From Litorimonas haliclonae (GTDB lineage Bacteria > Pseudomonadota > Alphaproteobacteria > Caulobacterales > Maricaulaceae): 64,000 bases of DNA. This document shows positions 17,467-26,389 of the stretch, piece after piece (position 1 is the stretch's first letter; each line of letters opens with the position of its first letter). The position numbers were made by a program, and so were the translations under genes. The notes under the pieces are model-generated. The model did no database searches. It was given only the letters and a program-made list of their open reading frames with translations, and had not been told where the DNA came from. The stretch spans positions 1-64,000 of the forward strand of contig NZ_CBCSCO010000002.1 of assembly GCF_965138505.1 (NCBI RefSeq), read 5' to 3'.

Positions 17467-17745
17467 ATGGGCATTATCGCGGCGGCAATCAAGGAAAAAT
17501 TGACACAAAAATACACTCCGACGCAGTTGGAAGTTGTTGACGAGTCCTCGAAACATGCTGGTCACGCTGGAGCGGCGGCGCACAAAGAGGCAGGCGGCTC
17601 GACTGAAAGCCACTTTCATGTCAAAATCAAAAGCAAAGCTTTTGAAGGTATGAACCGTTTGAGTCGCCACCGCGCTGTCATCGAAACGCTTGGCGACACG
17701 ATTGAGCAAATCCATGCCATTAGTTTTGATATTGACGCAAATTGA
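17467..17745 (+). CDS. bolA: BolA family protein
   Basis: A 92-residue BolA-type protein. The family binds monothiol glutaredoxins through shared iron-sulfur clusters and has a role in Fe-S or redox regulation. The fold signature includes KYTPTQLEVVDES near residue 20, the ESHFHVKIKSKAFEGM strand with the conserved His, and SRHRAVIETL. It is the first gene to the right of the divergent dnaJ-like/cobS/cobT set. Confidence 0.92.
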   Translation: MGIIAAAIKEKLTQKYTPTQLEVVDESSKHAGHAGAAAHKEAGGSTESHFHVKIKSKAFEGMNRLSRHRAVIETLGDTIEQIHAISFDIDAN

Positions 17746-17862
17746 AAGCAGAACAACACTTTTCAATTATTAACTTAAATTAAAGCTAGCAACCGTTAAA
17801 GACTTTCGCGCGTAATTAGTTCTAGAACCCAAATTTTATATTCATTCCAAAATAGGTAATTT

Positions 17863-19011
17863 ATGACATACCGTACGCTTTTACTTTCTGCCGCTCTGAT
17901 AGGAACTTCAACCGTCGCCTCTGCTGATATTGGCAATACAGAAACGATCACTGGAACGGATGATGTTGAGTTGACGGCAACTCATCTTGAAACTTTTAAT
18001 AAACCCTGGGCCATGGCGTTCTTGCCTGACGGGAAATCCCTTGTGACAGAAAAAGAAGGAACGATTTGGTTGTTAAGCCCAGAAGGTCAGAAACTGGGCG
18101 AGATAACTGGCGGGCCTTCCGTGACAGCGAGAGGACAAGGCGGTCTCGGCGATATCTATGTTCCGAAAGATTTCGACCAGACGGGCGAAGTTTATATCTC
18201 TTACGTTGAACGGGATGCAAAAGATAACAGCCTGTCCGGGGCCGTGGTTCAAAGCGCGACTTTGACGCTCTCTTCATCAGGCGGCTCACTTTCCAATTTG
18301 AAACGCGTTTGGACTCAGTCGCCAAAGGTAACAGGTAATGGTCATTATGGGCACCGCATTGGCGTATCTCCTGATAACTACCTCTTCATCAGCTCCGGGG
18401 AGCGCCAAAAATTCACGCCAGCCCAGAATATGGACATGAATTTGGGTAAAGTTATTCGCCTAAATCGCGATGGTTCAATCCCAGAAGATAACCCCTTTGT
18501 CGAAAATGGCGGTGTGGCCTCACAAGTTTGGAGTTTGGGACATCGAAATCCGCTCGGATTGGATTTTGATGCAGAGGGTCAGCTTTGGGTGCATGAGATG
18601 GGCCCAAAACACGGAGATGAACTAAATAAGATCGTTCGATCAGAAAATTACGGATACCCCGTGGTCTCGAATGGAGACCATTACAGCGGCGTCGAGATTC
18701 CGGATCATGACACTATGCCGATTTTTGAAGCCCCCACTGTTTACTGGGTGCCGGCTATTAGCCCTGCTGGATTCTCTATCTATAAGGGCGACGTTTTCTC
18801 CGACTGGAAAGGTGACGGCTTTATCGGCGGTCTAAGCTCTCAGGCTTTGATTCGTGTTGACATGGATGCAGAAGACGGCCCCGCCGAGGCCGGACGTTAT
18901 GAATGGGGCAAACGTATCCGCGAAGTCGAATCCGGGCCGGACGGCGCAATTTATGTTTTAGAAGATGACGAGGGCGGTCGTCTCATGAAATTAATGCCCG
19001 CAACGGAATAG
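17863..19011 (+). CDS. PQQ-dependent sugar dehydrogenase (soluble aldose dehydrogenase family)
   Basis: A 382-residue exported protein. The signal peptide ends near ASA (residue 22), so it acts in the periplasm. The body is a six-bladed beta-propeller of the glucose/sorbosone dehydrogenase family, which oxidises aldoses using PQQ. Family blocks include PWAMAFLPDGKSLVTEKEG, GHYGHRIGVSPDNYLFISSG with the likely catalytic His, SLGHRNPLGLDFD, and ENYGYPVVSNGDHY. The electron acceptor and natural sugar are unknown. It is monocistronic, ending 27 nt before an intrinsic terminator. Confidence 0.88.
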   Translation: MTYRTLLLSAALIGTSTVASADIGNTETITGTDDVELTATHLETFNKPWAMAFLPDGKSLVTEKEGTIWLLSPEGQKLGEITGGPSVTARGQGGLGDIYVPKDFDQTGEVYISYVERDAKDNSLSGAVVQSATLTLSSSGGSLSNLKRVWTQSPKVTGNGHYGHRIGVSPDNYLFISSGERQKFTPAQNMDMNLGKVIRLNRDGSIPEDNPFVENGGVASQVWSLGHRNPLGLDFDAEGQLWVHEMGPKHGDELNKIVRSENYGYPVVSNGDHYSGVEIPDHDTMPIFEAPTVYWVPAISPAGFSIYKGDVFSDWKGDGFIGGLSSQALIRVDMDAEDGPAEAGRYEWGKRIREVESGPDGAIYVLEDDEGGRLMKLMPATE

Positions 19012-19037
19012 ATAACTCTTAATTCCGTAAATAATAT

Positions 19038-19064
19038 TAAAGGCCCGAAAGGGCCTTTTTTAAT
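19038..19064. terminator. intrinsic terminator between the convergent sugar dehydrogenase and corC genes
   Basis: AAGGCCC, a GAAA tetraloop and GGGCCTT (19040-19057) are followed by a T-run on the plus strand. The corC stop codon (19060-19062) lies at its edge, so it may also work in reverse. Confidence 0.88.
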
Positions 19065-20367
19065 TTGAGTTACTGCCCCTTTGATCCGGCTCATACGTCT
19101 TGCTGACTCGCAAAGTCTGGATCTGATTGCGCTGCCGCTCCATAACTTCAAATCGATAGCCATGATAGGCAAAGGCTTGCCCCATAGTCGGGATGGTTTG
19201 ACTTTCGTGAATGACCAGCCCCGCAATTGTCACCGCTTCATCATCTGGGAGTTTCCAGTCCATTGCCCGGTTTAGATCCCGGATAGCCACGTCGCCGCGC
19301 ACCGTGACAGACCCGTCTTTCTTTCGCTCAACGCCTTTTATTTCCTCGTCATATTCGTCCTGAATATCTCCGACGATTTCTTCGAGAATATCCTCAAGCG
19401 TTATTACGCCCATCAAGGCGCCATATTCGTCGACAACCAAGGCAAAGTGCTCACGTTTAGATTGGAACGCCCGAAGCTGCTTCACAACAGACGTTGTTTC
19501 CGGAACGAACCAGGCCTCCCTGGATATTTTTTTCATATTCAACGAGTTCAGATCACCGTCCAACCGAGCAAGAGATTTCAGTAAATCTTTCGCATGAAGA
19601 ATTCCGATCACATCGTCCGGATCGTCATTGTAAAGTGGAATGCGTGAATGCCCACTCGCTAGAACTTCCTTGATAATTAATTCCGGAGATAAATTAATGT
19701 CTACCATGGAAATATTCCGTCGGTGGATCATGACGTCTTCAATGGACAGTTCGCCAATCTCTAAAACGCCGTAGATCTGATCCCGTGCGCGTTTGGCGAC
19801 GCCGCCTTCTTGGAGGTGGAGGTCAACCGCGCCCTTAATTTCGTCCGCGGCCGTCCAGGCCGACGCGTCGGTGTCGACCCCAAAAATACGCAAGACGAAA
19901 TTTACAATGACTTGGACAATAGAAACAATCGGGGCAAATATTTTGATAATCAAGGTAATTGGCCGCGCTACTATGAGGGCCAATTTGTCGGGCTGTGAAA
20001 TCGCATAAGTTTTTGGCAGAACTTCTGCGAAGATCAGGATTAGAACCGTCATGGCAACTGTTGCCGCGGCCAAGGCTAATCCGCCATCCCCAAAGAGACG
20101 TGTAAACAGGGCGGTTGTCAGAACGGAAGCCAGGATATTGACAAGATTGTTCCCAAGCAAAATCCCGCCCAATAAGCGTTCCCGCATATTTAAAAGGCGT
20201 GTCACCAATGTCGCGCGGCGATCGCCTTCTTTTTCAGCCGAATGCATGCGCACCCGGGAAGCCGCCGTCAGAGAGGTTTCGGAACTGGAAAAAAAGGCGG
20301 AGCAAACCAATAGGAGTAAGATGACTCCTATGAGGATAAGATTACTCGGCTCCAATAAAGCGCTCAT
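19060..20367 (-). CDS. HlyC/CorC family transporter (CNNM, CBS and CorC_HlyC domains)
   Basis: A 435-residue membrane protein: an N-terminal DUF21/CNNM membrane domain (three to four helices, about 5-180), a CBS pair (about 205-335, with SVVKQLRAFQSKREHFALVV and VITLEDILEEIVGDIQDE) and a C-terminal transporter-associated domain (about 345-425). Members are linked to Mg2+ or Co2+ efflux; the old haemolysin name is historical. It begins exactly where aroB ends, the last gene of the aroK-aroB-corC set. Confidence 0.9.
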   Translation of the reverse strand: MSALLEPSNLILIGVILLLLVCSAFFSSSETSLTAASRVRMHSAEKEGDRRATLVTRLLNMRERLLGGILLGNNLVNILASVLTTALFTRLFGDGGLALAAATVAMTVLILIFAEVLPKTYAISQPDKLALIVARPITLIIKIFAPIVSIVQVIVNFVLRIFGVDTDASAWTAADEIKGAVDLHLQEGGVAKRARDQIYGVLEIGELSIEDVMIHRRNISMVDINLSPELIIKEVLASGHSRIPLYNDDPDDVIGILHAKDLLKSLARLDGDLNSLNMKKISREAWFVPETTSVVKQLRAFQSKREHFALVVDEYGALMGVITLEDILEEIVGDIQDEYDEEIKGVERKKDGSVTVRGDVAIRDLNRAMDWKLPDDEAVTIAGLVIHESQTIPTMGQAFAYHGYRFEVMERQRNQIQTLRVSKTYEPDQRGSNSN

Positions 20368-21522
20368 TTAGGTTGATCCATTTTCAGAAAGTCCATTTTC
20401 AGACAGTGTCGTCAGAAAGTTTTTAACATCCTCATCCGGCACGGCTTTTTGTACAAAAGCGTCGCCAATAGCATGGGCAAGAATGAGGGTGATTTTTCCG
20501 GCTTCATTTTTTTTATCTTGCCCCATAAACCGTGTAAGCTTGTCCGGGTCAGAGAGGCGCTCCCCTAGGGTTGGAATGCGCGGCATGTCAAGCTTTTCCA
20601 AGTGTTTAGACAGTTTTGCCGCGTCTTCTGCCGGGCAGTATCCTGCCTGAACCGAGAAAGAGAATGCCATATCCATTCCGGCGCTCACGGCTTCCCCGTG
20701 TAAAAGGTCGCCGTCATAGCCAGCGTCAAGTTCGAGTGCGTGGGCAAAACTATGTCCCAAATTAAGCAGAGCTCTTTGCCCGGATTCCCGTTCGTCCGCC
20801 GCAACGATACGAGCTTTGGTTTGGCAAGAGATAAAAATCGCTTTGGACAAGGCGTCAGGGTCTAGACCCAAAAGACGTTTGCCGCCTTCGACGTCAAGCC
20901 ATTCAAAAAACTTTCGATCCCCTAAAAGTCCATATTTTAGGACTTCCGCGTAGCCTGCCTTTAGGTCACGAACAGAGAGGGTGGAAAGCAAATCCGTATC
21001 GGCGATGACGGCTTTAGGCTGGTAAAAAGCGCCAATGAGGTTTTTCCCAAATTCGTTATTAATAGCTGTTTTCCCGCCAACAGAACTGTCGACTTGAGAC
21101 AAGAGCGTAGTCGGAATCTGGACAAAAGGTATGCCTCTTTTATAGATGCTCGCCGCGAATCCGGCCAAGTCACCTATGACACCGCCCCCAAAGGCAAGGA
21201 GTAAATCAGAGCGATCCAGCCCCGCTTTAAACATAGCTTCCAATACGGATTCCAATCCTGCCATGCTCTTTTGCGCTTCGCCCGCCGGGCGGACAATTAT
21301 ATGCGTCGTGTAACCAGAAAGGGCATTGGCCAGAGCGTCTCCGTAAAGCCCATGAACGGTTTCGTCAGTGACGATAATAATTCGCTTGGACGGCACTAAG
21401 TTTTGAATAAGGCTTCCTAATCTTGATAGGAGCCCTGACCCGATATGAATTGGGTAACTTCTCTCTCCTAGATCCACCCTAAGCGGCTCAGTGTTGGACG
21501 GTATCATTTCGGAAGGGCTCAT
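20368..21522 (-). CDS. aroB: 3-dehydroquinate synthase
   Basis: Second step of the shikimate pathway: cyclises DAHP to 3-dehydroquinate, needing NAD+ and a divalent metal. The 384 residues show the family core GGGVIGDLAGFAASIYKRG, the PTTLLSQVDSSVGGKTAIN block, and metal-binding histidines in LNLGHSFAHALE and DLLHGEAVS. It lies 24 nt after aroK and abuts corC. Confidence 0.96.
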   Translation of the reverse strand: MSPSEMIPSNTEPLRVDLGERSYPIHIGSGLLSRLGSLIQNLVPSKRIIIVTDETVHGLYGDALANALSGYTTHIIVRPAGEAQKSMAGLESVLEAMFKAGLDRSDLLLAFGGGVIGDLAGFAASIYKRGIPFVQIPTTLLSQVDSSVGGKTAINNEFGKNLIGAFYQPKAVIADTDLLSTLSVRDLKAGYAEVLKYGLLGDRKFFEWLDVEGGKRLLGLDPDALSKAIFISCQTKARIVAADERESGQRALLNLGHSFAHALELDAGYDGDLLHGEAVSAGMDMAFSFSVQAGYCPAEDAAKLSKHLEKLDMPRIPTLGERLSDPDKLTRFMGQDKKNEAGKITLILAHAIGDAFVQKAVPDEDVKNFLTTLSENGLSENGST

Positions 21523-21546
21523 AATATTAAATGCGCAATTAGAGAA

Positions 21547-22110
21547 TTAGCGGAAATTGGACTGATGACGGTTTATAGCACGGATGACGCGATTGACGGT
21601 GCGAATATGAGGGCCTTTTGCGATCGGAACATGGATTTGGGCTAATCCATATATAGGGTCTCGCGCTTTAAAAAGTTCTTCAAGTTTCGCCCGGGGGTCT
21701 TCGACCTGGAGAAGCGGACGTTTATTATTTCGACTTACCCTCTCCAGAATAACGTCAATATCGCCTTGCAACCAGATAGTCAGAGAATGGGACAGTAATA
21801 TATCGCGGGTTGGCTCATGGGTAAAAGCCCCGCCACCTGTGGCGAGGACAATTGAAGGCTTAACAATCTCAGATCCTACGAGCCTCGAAATGACCCGTTT
21901 TTCGCCCGCGCGAAATTCGGCTTCGCCGTGATCATGAAAATAACCACTGACGGTTCGGCCGGAGGCGGTTTCTATTTCGTCATCTGAATCATAAAACTCC
22001 CGCCCGAGACGTTTTGCCAAACGGCGGCCAATGGTTGTTTTTCCGACCCCCATCATCCCGATGAGGGCAATATGGGGCGTGTTAAACGCCACTTTGTCCT
22101 GTCTTGGCAT
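21547..22110 (-). CDS. aroK: shikimate kinase
   Basis: Phosphorylates shikimate at the 3-OH. In 187 residues it has the P-loop GMMGVGKTTIGRRLA (from residue 18), the DSDDEIE shikimate-binding motif, FRAGEKRVISRL with the shikimate-contacting Arg, the GGGAF loop, and the LID arginine in NNKRPLL. It is the first gene of the aroK-aroB-corC unit. The usual divergent xerD is absent; a 46-residue membrane peptide gene occupies that place. Confidence 0.95.
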   Translation of the reverse strand: MPRQDKVAFNTPHIALIGMMGVGKTTIGRRLAKRLGREFYDSDDEIETASGRTVSGYFHDHGEAEFRAGEKRVISRLVGSEIVKPSIVLATGGGAFTHEPTRDILLSHSLTIWLQGDIDVILERVSRNNKRPLLQVEDPRAKLEELFKARDPIYGLAQIHVPIAKGPHIRTVNRVIRAINRHQSNFR

Positions 22111-22245
22111 GACTGCCCTTTTTGTTATGGTCTACACGACCATAAAACGCGCGCATTATGCACTGCGTCTTTCTGAAAATTTAGGCTTAATATGGTCACA
22201 AATAAGGTTATGCTCAACCGTTAATGCCAATTGCGGACTGTAAAC

Positions 22246-22386
22246 ATGAAAAAAACACTTATTGCTATCGGATGCCTTCTCATCCTTTTTATCGGCGGCT
22301 TTGTCTGGCTTCTCGGTCAAGCCTCTCCGGCCAACGCGCCCCAAGATGTACAGGTGATTGACTTGCCGGATACTTACGAAAAATAA
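22246..22386 (+). CDS. 46-residue putative membrane or exported peptide
   Basis: A short open frame starting MKKTLIAIGCLLILFIGG, with one hydrophobic segment (residues 4-25) and a short acidic tail ending PDTYEK. The lysine start and uniform hydrophobic core look like a genuine membrane anchor. It ends 22 nt before the start of the next exported-protein gene, suggesting co-transcription. No strong ribosome site is visible and no family is recognised. Confidence 0.5.
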   Translation: MKKTLIAIGCLLILFIGGFVWLLGQASPANAPQDVQVIDLPDTYEK

Positions 22387-22408
22387 TTCACCTACGGGAT
22401 TTGCGACT

Positions 22409-23989
22409 ATGAGACATTTACTCCTCAGAACTGCGCTTGGGGCCTTCGCGGTTTGCACTTTAAGTGCCCCGGCTTATTCCCAAACGATTGAACAGGGCAC
22501 TTTGGACGCTCCTGTGGCGTTTGATGCGGGTGTGTTAGACGTTCAATCCGGCGGACTGGATCCAAGCCTCTGGCAGGGAACGTCTGCAAGTGTCGCCCAA
22601 GGCTTGATTGAAACAGCTCCTTTAAACAGTACGGATCCGCTTGTGCAGGACATGTTGCGGGCTGTCCTTTTATCCTCCGGCGTTCCGCCTAAAGGCACCG
22701 AAGAAGATGTGCGTCTATATGAATCCGCCAAGCTGGAAGCCATAAGCCAGATTGCCGATACGGAAACCTTGAACACATTAGTCAGCCGCAGCGGCGCGGC
22801 GGGGCGGGCTCCCATGGTGCAGGCGGAACTTGCTTTGCGCGGCGCAGATGTGGCGACTGCGTGTAACCTTTCAGATACAATTACCGAAAATCGAGCCAGT
22901 CTTTTTTGGTCTCGTTTGAGAACGCTGTGTCATTTGAGACGCGATGAATTTGCGGCGGCAGAACTGACAACGGATTTACTTCGATCCGATGGGTATGAGA
23001 ATGACGCCTATTATGCATTGGTCAGCGTGATGAGCGGCGCGAGCAAGAAGCTGCCTAATGCGACCGACGTAAATGACCCAATTACTCAAGCGCTCTATGA
23101 TGAAGCTTCGGTGAAATTGGATGCAGCCCGCCCCGGCCAGGCTCTTGATCCACAAGCTGATCCCGATTTGCGTTTGGCGGCGCTATACACCTTCTCCAAT
23201 CAATTGAGCGACGCCCAGATTTCGAAAGTCTTTTCGGACCTTGCTTTTGATCTAGAGAACCCCGTTCTTGGCCCTAGTTTCGATTATAATTCTGCTTCGG
23301 CTGACCCTTCAGCGCAAGGTACAGCTCAGCTCTTCTTGCTTTCGAAGGCAACAGGAGACCCTGAAAGCGCGGCAAAATCTTTTGCGGCACTATTGGAGCG
23401 CGCTCCCGACATTCGGACGCGGCAACGGTTTATCTCGCTTATGTCAGGCTCTATCCAATCTTGGCCCGCACAAGTTCAGGCGAGGTCTGATCTCGGACTG
23501 TTTGCCCGGGCCGCCGTTCAACGCGGTGATGTCGGTATGCTGCAAGGGCTCTATGACGCCCTACCTAACGGGGTGGAAAGAGCCCGGATTGCTCTGGCGG
23601 CTGACGCCCTCGGTAATGGTTTTCTTCTGGGGCAAATGGGCAGCGATATTGATGAACGCCTAAAAGCCCCGGAAAATGACCGCGCCAAACGCGATGCCTT
23701 GCTGGCGCTGGCGCTAGGGGCGCAGCTCTCCGAAGCTGCGGCTGAAACTCTCCCTGGCGCGAAATTCTTGAGCGACGGGAATGATATGACGGCGGGAGAT
23801 CGGGCTGTACTGAGCGCCAACGCCAAAGCGCGGACAGTCGCGCAATTGATTTTGCGAGTAGCCCCGCGTCTGGACAGTTCCGACCTCAGCGCGTCGGACA
23901 TGGCTTATATTGTTGAAGCCCTTCAGCAGGCCGGACTGACGCAATATTCCGGGCGATTGGCCGCGATGGATTTCCTCGGCCCGCTCTAG
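22409..23989 (+). CDS. exported protein of unknown function, Ala-rich helical-repeat type
   Basis: I start it at the ATG at 22409, which gives a clean signal peptide (MRHLLLRTALGAFAV, cleavage near AYSQ), rather than at an in-frame start 17 codons upstream. The 526-residue product is rich in Ala, Asp and Leu, with many short amphipathic helices and two cysteines in CNLSD and LCHLRR. The pattern suggests TPR-like solenoid helices, but no motif can be named. It sits between aroK and accA, a place where alphaproteobacteria often have such a protein. Probably periplasmic. Confidence 0.72.
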   Translation: MRHLLLRTALGAFAVCTLSAPAYSQTIEQGTLDAPVAFDAGVLDVQSGGLDPSLWQGTSASVAQGLIETAPLNSTDPLVQDMLRAVLLSSGVPPKGTEEDVRLYESAKLEAISQIADTETLNTLVSRSGAAGRAPMVQAELALRGADVATACNLSDTITENRASLFWSRLRTLCHLRRDEFAAAELTTDLLRSDGYENDAYYALVSVMSGASKKLPNATDVNDPITQALYDEASVKLDAARPGQALDPQADPDLRLAALYTFSNQLSDAQISKVFSDLAFDLENPVLGPSFDYNSASADPSAQGTAQLFLLSKATGDPESAAKSFAALLERAPDIRTRQRFISLMSGSIQSWPAQVQARSDLGLFARAAVQRGDVGMLQGLYDALPNGVERARIALAADALGNGFLLGQMGSDIDERLKAPENDRAKRDALLALALGAQLSEAAAETLPGAKFLSDGNDMTAGDRAVLSANAKARTVAQLILRVAPRLDSSDLSASDMAYIVEALQQAGLTQYSGRLAAMDFLGPL

Positions 23990-24085
23990 ATTGACAAGCA
24001 AGAAACGCGCATTGCGCCGTGATGGCTTGTGAAATGCGGCAGACCGTTTATACGGCCCGCTCAAACTTCGTTTTGGAGCCCATAA

Positions 24086-25030
24086 ATGGCGAAACCTTAT
24101 CTGGACTTTGAGCGGCCTCTGGCCGAGATCGAGGCTAAAATCGCAGATCTGATCGTGAGTGAGGGCGAGGCCGCCCCGGGACTCGAGGATTTGCGAGCTA
24201 AATCACAGGAACAGCTCAAAAAGCTTTATAAAAATCTTGGCCCTTGGGAAAAGACCCGGGTGGCGAGACATGAAAACCGGCCACATTACAGCGCATATAT
24301 AAAATCTCTAGTTACGGATTATACTCCCTTGGCCGGAGACAGGAAGTATGGCGATGACAACGCCCTGCTTGGCGGATTAGGTAAAATTCGCGGACAATCC
24401 GTCGTCGTAATGGGTCATGAAAAAGGCCATGATACGGATACAAGGCTGCATCATAATTTTGGCATGGCTAACCCAGAAGGTTATCGCAAATCTGTTCGGT
24501 TGATGGACATGGCCGAGCGTTTTTCTATTCCAGTTATCAGTTTTGTTGACACGGCGGGGGCTTATCCAGGGCGCGGCGCCGAAGAACGCGGCCAAGCTGA
24601 AGCTATTGCGCGCTCTATTGACCGGGGCCTTTCCTTACGTGTGCCGTTCCTGTCCATTATCACTGGCGAAGGCGGCTCCGGTGGAGCGGTTGCAATTGCC
24701 ACCGCCGACCGGGTAATGATGCTCGAGCATTCTATATATTCTGTCATTTCGCCAGAAGGCTGTGCGTCTATTCTCTGGCGTGACGGAAAGAAAGCCGAAG
24801 ATGCGGCAAAAGCGATGAAAATCACGGCGCAAGATTTGAAGCGTCTCGGCATTATCGACACCATCATCAAAGAACCTGTCGGCGGGGCGCACCGTATGCC
24901 GGACACGGCAATTAAAACTGTTGGCGCGGCGATTATGCGAGAGCTGAAGGAAGTATCGGACCTTTCTTCCAAAGAGCGTCTTCAACAACGCCGGGAAAAG
25001 TTTTTAAATATCGGACGATCCTTAAATTAG
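24086..25030 (+). CDS. accA: acetyl-CoA carboxylase carboxyltransferase subunit alpha
   Basis: With AccD, transfers the carboxyl group from carboxybiotin to acetyl-CoA, the first committed step of fatty acid synthesis. The 314 residues show the AccA signature: YLDFERPLAEIEAKI at the N-terminus, the oxyanion segments HNFGMANPEGYRK and DTAGAYPG, GEGGSGGAVAI, and the SVISPEGCASILWRD block. Length is normal. It lies 96 nt after the exported-protein gene. Confidence 0.96.
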   Translation: MAKPYLDFERPLAEIEAKIADLIVSEGEAAPGLEDLRAKSQEQLKKLYKNLGPWEKTRVARHENRPHYSAYIKSLVTDYTPLAGDRKYGDDNALLGGLGKIRGQSVVVMGHEKGHDTDTRLHHNFGMANPEGYRKSVRLMDMAERFSIPVISFVDTAGAYPGRGAEERGQAEAIARSIDRGLSLRVPFLSIITGEGGSGGAVAIATADRVMMLEHSIYSVISPEGCASILWRDGKKAEDAAKAMKITAQDLKRLGIIDTIIKEPVGGAHRMPDTAIKTVGAAIMRELKEVSDLSSKERLQQRREKFLNIGRSLN

Positions 25031-25040
25031 ATCCTTCCAT

Positions 25041-25072
25041 AAAAAAGCCCTGTCACTCGCAAGTGACAGGGC
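25041..25072 (-). terminator. intrinsic terminator for the porin gene
   Basis: An 11-bp perfect stem, GCCCTGTCACT with its complement (25047-25072), and a 4-nt loop. Read on the minus strand it ends in six T residues, so it terminates the porin gene. On the plus strand no U-tract follows, so accA may depend on another signal. Confidence 0.85.
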
Positions 25073-25097
25073 GTCCCTCCCCAGGAAACAAGTTTTC

Positions 25098-25832
25098 CTA
25101 GAAGCTGCTGGAAATACCCGTGCCAAAGAAGAGCATGCTGTCATCATCATAGCCATCTTTGAAATCCAGCGTGTTATCGTCTGAGTTCACGACGAAATTC
25201 CCGCCTATATAAATAGCTGCAGAATCCGTAACTGCTTGAGAAATCGCGGCTGAGGCTTGGGCCCATTGATAACCACTTCCACCATCCGGTTCGACGAGAC
25301 CGATAGTGCCGCCTAGATCAAAACTCAAGCCTTCCGACATTGGGAAACTGTGTCCGACAGAGCCCTCTAAAGTAAAGGCTTCGAAGGTGAAGTCATAATA
25401 TGCCGTGACAGAAGGCGCCAAAGGCACGGCGCCAAATCCGACGCTTGCAGAGACTTCGTAACTACCGGCGTTACCGCCCTTCGTTTGCAGCAGCGCGCCG
25501 CCTTGGGGATAGTAATAATAGGTCCCGCCAATATCGAGGCTAATATCGCCTTCGAGCGGCACGCTGTATCCGGCGTAGAAGTCAACTTCGTCGCCTTGGA
25601 AGACAGAGTCCGATCCTACGCCTGTAGAAAACCAAGTCCCGGCCGTAAAGTTACCGTAGGACACTTCCGCATAAGGCTGAATGGACTCAGCGCCCAAGCT
25701 CACGCCGCGAAAGACATATTCCGTTACGGCGTCCACACCGACTGTATAGCCAAGAACCTTGTCTTGCGCGAAGCTGGCAGGTGCGAGGGCTGTGGCACCT
25801 AACAATATTGCGGTTGCGATATATTTTTTCAT
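25098..25832 (-). CDS. TorF family putative porin
   Basis: I start it at the ATG at 25832, which follows a strong GAGGAG site and gives a signal peptide MKKYIATAILLGATALAPAS with cleavage at SFA/Q. The 244-residue product matches the TorF/TIGR02001 pattern: GVDAVTEYVFRGVSLG, then QPYAEVSYGNFTAGTWFS, and repeated aromatic-ended beta strands such as DFYAGYSVPL and GGTYYYYPQGG. It probably forms an outer-membrane beta-barrel. No cytoplasmic domain is seen. It is monocistronic with its own terminator. Confidence 0.85.
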   Translation of the reverse strand: MKKYIATAILLGATALAPASFAQDKVLGYTVGVDAVTEYVFRGVSLGAESIQPYAEVSYGNFTAGTWFSTGVGSDSVFQGDEVDFYAGYSVPLEGDISLDIGGTYYYYPQGGALLQTKGGNAGSYEVSASVGFGAVPLAPSVTAYYDFTFEAFTLEGSVGHSFPMSEGLSFDLGGTIGLVEPDGGSGYQWAQASAAISQAVTDSAAIYIGGNFVVNSDDNTLDFKDGYDDDSMLFFGTGISSSF

Positions 25833-26389
25833 TATGGTCTCCTCATCAAACCTGAAAATTAAGGCACCCCTTCGTGGATACCGTGTGAAAAAAACACAGC
25901 TTTGGTTAGGAGGCGCGAAACGGCTTGGCGACAAAACGGCTCCATAAACGGATCAAATCGAGCCTTGCGCACGGGTTTTGTGCGCAAATTAAAGGCATAT
26001 GGACGGCAAACCACCGAGGGGGCAATTTTTACCGAAAGGGGCAAAAATCGTTGAGCTGTTGCGAGCTTGCACTCTTTTTGTTAGCGGATAAGGTAAAAAA
26101 TACCCCAAATGAGGCAATCAGGGTTGATGGACTTTAAACCGCCGAGCCTGTTGCCTGAATGAGAATTAAAGCGCCTAGTCGAACTGAAGTTTAAAGGCAG
26201 TTTGATTTTACGAGATTGGATTGAAATATAGGTTAGTATAAGTTTTTAAGTGAGTGCATTGTTTCATTCGAAGATCAAGCGGATCGTCATTTTCAGTCCA
26301 TGACAAAACGTGGCGTCTGAACTTCTAGAATGTTCAGTGCATTTCAGTATATACGGGCTTAGTATAGATTAAAAACAGAGTTGAGTTTG
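25833..26389. other. 557-nt intergenic region between the porin and BLUF genes
   Basis: It holds no credible gene. It should contain the porin promoter on the minus strand and the BLUF promoter on the plus strand, but I see no confident -35/-10 pair. A short inverted repeat at 25965-25987 is described separately; nothing else is clear. Confidence 0.6.
25965..25987. repeat. 8-bp inverted repeat, possible operator or hairpin
   Basis: TTGCGCAC and GTGCGCAA are separated by 7 nt. No T-tract follows on either strand, so a terminator is unlikely. It lies about 130 bp upstream of the porin start and could bind a regulator. Confidence 0.35.

Noticed and set aside
25047..25072. Terminator for accA on the plus strand
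   Set aside because: No U-tract follows the hairpin in that direction; the T-run is only present on the minus strand, so it is assigned to the porin gene.
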